From contig NZ_AZEG01000011.1 of assembly GCF_001434935.1 (NCBI RefSeq), forward strand, positions 1-64,000: DNA of 64,000 nt, read 5' to 3'. The stretch is from Liquorilactobacillus uvarum DSM 19971 (GTDB lineage Bacteria; Bacillota; Bacilli; Lactobacillales; Lactobacillaceae). This document shows positions 62,893 through 64,000 of this stretch, piece by piece (the stretch's first letter is position 1; each line of letters opens with the position of its first letter). A program made the translations under genes and the position numbers. The notes below the pieces were generated by a model that saw only the letters and a program-made list of their open reading frames with translations, ran no database searches and was not told the DNA's origin.

Positions 62893-64000
62893 TTATGCTT
62901 TTTTTAATGCCCGTACACGTATGACTTCTGGAATAGTCAGCAATTCTTTTTTTAATTTTACTAATTTTTCATCCGAAATTTCTGACATATCAATCATTGT
63001 ATACGCAATTTTATCACGGCTACGATTGATCATATTATCAATATTTAAAGAATCGTTAGCAAGTATCGTCGTAATTCGACCAACCATGTTAGGAACATTC
63101 TGGTGAATTAGAGTCAGGCGCAATGGTGCATCGAAAGGCATCTCAACAGCTGGGAAATTAACTGAGTTAATAATATTACCTGTTTCCAAATATTTGCATA
63201 GTGTTTGTGCTGCCATTCTAGCACCATTCACTTCTGCTTCAAGCGTTGTTCCTCCGATATGCGGTGTAATCACAATCTTTTCATTATTGATGATTTTATT
63301 CGAGCTGAAATCAGTTAAATAACGCCGCAATTCACCATTAGCTAATGCTGCAACCACAGCCGATTCATTAACAATTCCCCAGCGTGAGTAATTTAATAAA
63401 ACAGCATTTTTTTTCATCTGTTTTAACTCTTCTGCATTAATCAGATTTTTGTTTTCCTCTGTATAGGGAATGTGAATAGTTATATAGTCACTTTTTTGCA
63501 ACAGTTCTGACAATTTCTCAGCACGCGGAATGTCATTCGATAGTTTCCAAGCATGCTCAACACTGATATACGGATCGTAACCTATAACATGCATTCCTAA
63601 GTCTGCTGCAGCCCGTGCAACCCTTGAACCGACTGAACCCAAACCAATGATTCCAATCGTTTTTCCTAAAAGCTCTGTTCCAGCAAAATGATTTTTGCCC
63701 TTTTCGGTTTGTGTGCTAACATCTGCCCCAACAATTTTTTTTGCCCATGCTGCAGAAGCTACAACGGGTCTTGTAGCTAAGATCAGCATTGCAATAATCA
63801 ATTCTTTCACCGCATTTGCATTGGAACCAGGTGTATTGAACACGACTGTGCCATTAGAACTTGCCTCAAGCAAAGGAATGTTGTTAACTCCCACGCCCGC
63901 ACGTGCGATTGCAAGCACACTGGTTCCAAAATTAGTCTTATGCATATCTTGACTTCTTATAAGTAACGCTTGAGGTTTATCACTTTGGTTGACCGTGTAT
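62893..64000 (-). CDS. serA: D-3-phosphoglycerate dehydrogenase, 5' end outside window
   Basis: Partial gene: at least 369 codons before the stop, open to the right edge. The frame continues upstream of the internal ATG at 63945 with TVNQSDKPQALLIRSQD, typical of SerA N-termini, so the true start is beyond 64000. RAGVGVNNIP, GLGSVGSRVARAAADLGMHVIGYDP and the C-terminal ACT domain (RLTLIHQNVPNMVGRITTILANDSLNIDNMINRS) are visible. It catalyses the first step of serine synthesis. No regulator is seen within the window. Confidence 0.92.
   Translation of the reverse strand, partial: YTVNQSDKPQALLIRSQDMHKTNFGTSVLAIARAGVGVNNIPLLEASSNGTVVFNTPGSNANAVKELIIAMLILATRPVVASAAWAKKIVGADVSTQTEKGKNHFAGTELLGKTIGIIGLGSVGSRVARAAADLGMHVIGYDPYISVEHAWKLSNDIPRAEKLSELLQKSDYITIHIPYTEENKNLINAEELKQMKKNAVLLNYSRWGIVNESAVVAALANGELRRYLTDFSSNKIINNEKIVITPHIGGTTLEAEVNGARMAAQTLCKYLETGNIINSVNFPAVEMPFDAPLRLTLIHQNVPNMVGRITTILANDSLNIDNMINRSRDKIAYTMIDMSEISDEKLVKLKKELLTIPEVIRVRALKKA

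Overview
The window is 64 kb of AT-rich, low-GC Gram-positive chromosome. Shine-Dalgarno sites are strong, gene spacing is tight, and most intergenic gaps carry rho-independent terminators. The gene set (pyruvate oxidase, Rrf2 regulators, catabolic and anabolic acetolactate synthases, DUF1659/DUF2922, tandem VIT1/CCC1 proteins, T-boxes) fits the Lactobacillaceae, perhaps a Liquorilactobacillus-like species. The genus is inferred from gene content, not measured. I saw no rRNA, tRNA, insertion sequence, prophage or CRISPR array.

Layout. 0.1-5.5 kb: P-type ATPase, MFS drug transporter, GDPD phosphodiesterase. 5.7-8.0 kb: pyruvate oxidase divergent from an Rrf2 regulator. 8.1-11 kb: predicted tryptophan ABC transporter behind a Trp-containing leader peptide. 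11.3-14.9 kb: pyruvyl-transferase-like protein, F420-type reductase, membrane-anchored nuclease, DJ-1/PfpI protein. 15-17.7 kb: two divergent ketopantoate-reductase paralogues, each behind its own T-box. 17.8-22.5 kb: decayed DASS anion transporter beside intact fumarate-reductase flavoprotein, FMN reductase and fumarase. 22.8-25.5 kb: mmuM-mmuP behind a Met T-box. 25.6-31.1 kb: acetolactate synthase-like enzyme, CDF metal exporter with an ArsR-type operator, thiol peroxidase, TetR, tyrosine phosphatase. 31.4-36 kb: DUF1659/DUF2922 pair, nitroreductase, two VIT1 proteins, YczE-like protein, Dps. 36-46.3 kb: SDR protein, BASS transporter, and the ilvBNCA-ABC-ridA-ilvD cluster with an Ile/Val/Leu leader-peptide attenuator, preceded by a zinc-ribbon gene. 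46.6-50.8 kb: MHS transporter behind an Ile-rich leader peptide, fructosamine-kinase-like protein, aldehyde dehydrogenase. 51-57 kb: broken rrf2 copy, NmrA-type reductase, LysM protein, GPH transporter, YagU-like protein, glutamate dehydrogenase. 57.3-64 kb: CDP-alcohol phosphatidyltransferase, GT4 glycosyltransferase, HD phosphohydrolase, zinc ABC transporter with a Zur-like box, and serA running off the right edge.

The main theme is amino-acid-sensing attenuation. Six cis-acting systems sit within 38 kb: three tRNA-sensing T-boxes (best specifiers Leu, Ile, Met) and three ribosome-stalling leader peptides (Trp; Ile/Val/Leu; Ile). They control BCAA synthesis, two 2-keto/2-hydroxy-acid reductase paralogues, an organic-acid-type MHS transporter, the S-methylmethionine route and a Trp ABC transporter. 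I infer that this strain couples BCAA shortage both to de novo synthesis and to uptake and reoxidation of BCAA-derived 2-hydroxy or 2-keto acids.

A second theme is a probable local redox regulon. A 27-nt dyad (AACATGTTA-N9-TAACATGTT, or a degenerate form) lies at or just below the promoters of pyruvate oxidase, a nitroreductase and an NmrA-type reductase. Two of these genes neighbour an intact or a broken Rrf2 gene. A family of at least five dispersed hairpins with a GATCAAAA-TTTTGATC core marks gene 3' ends.
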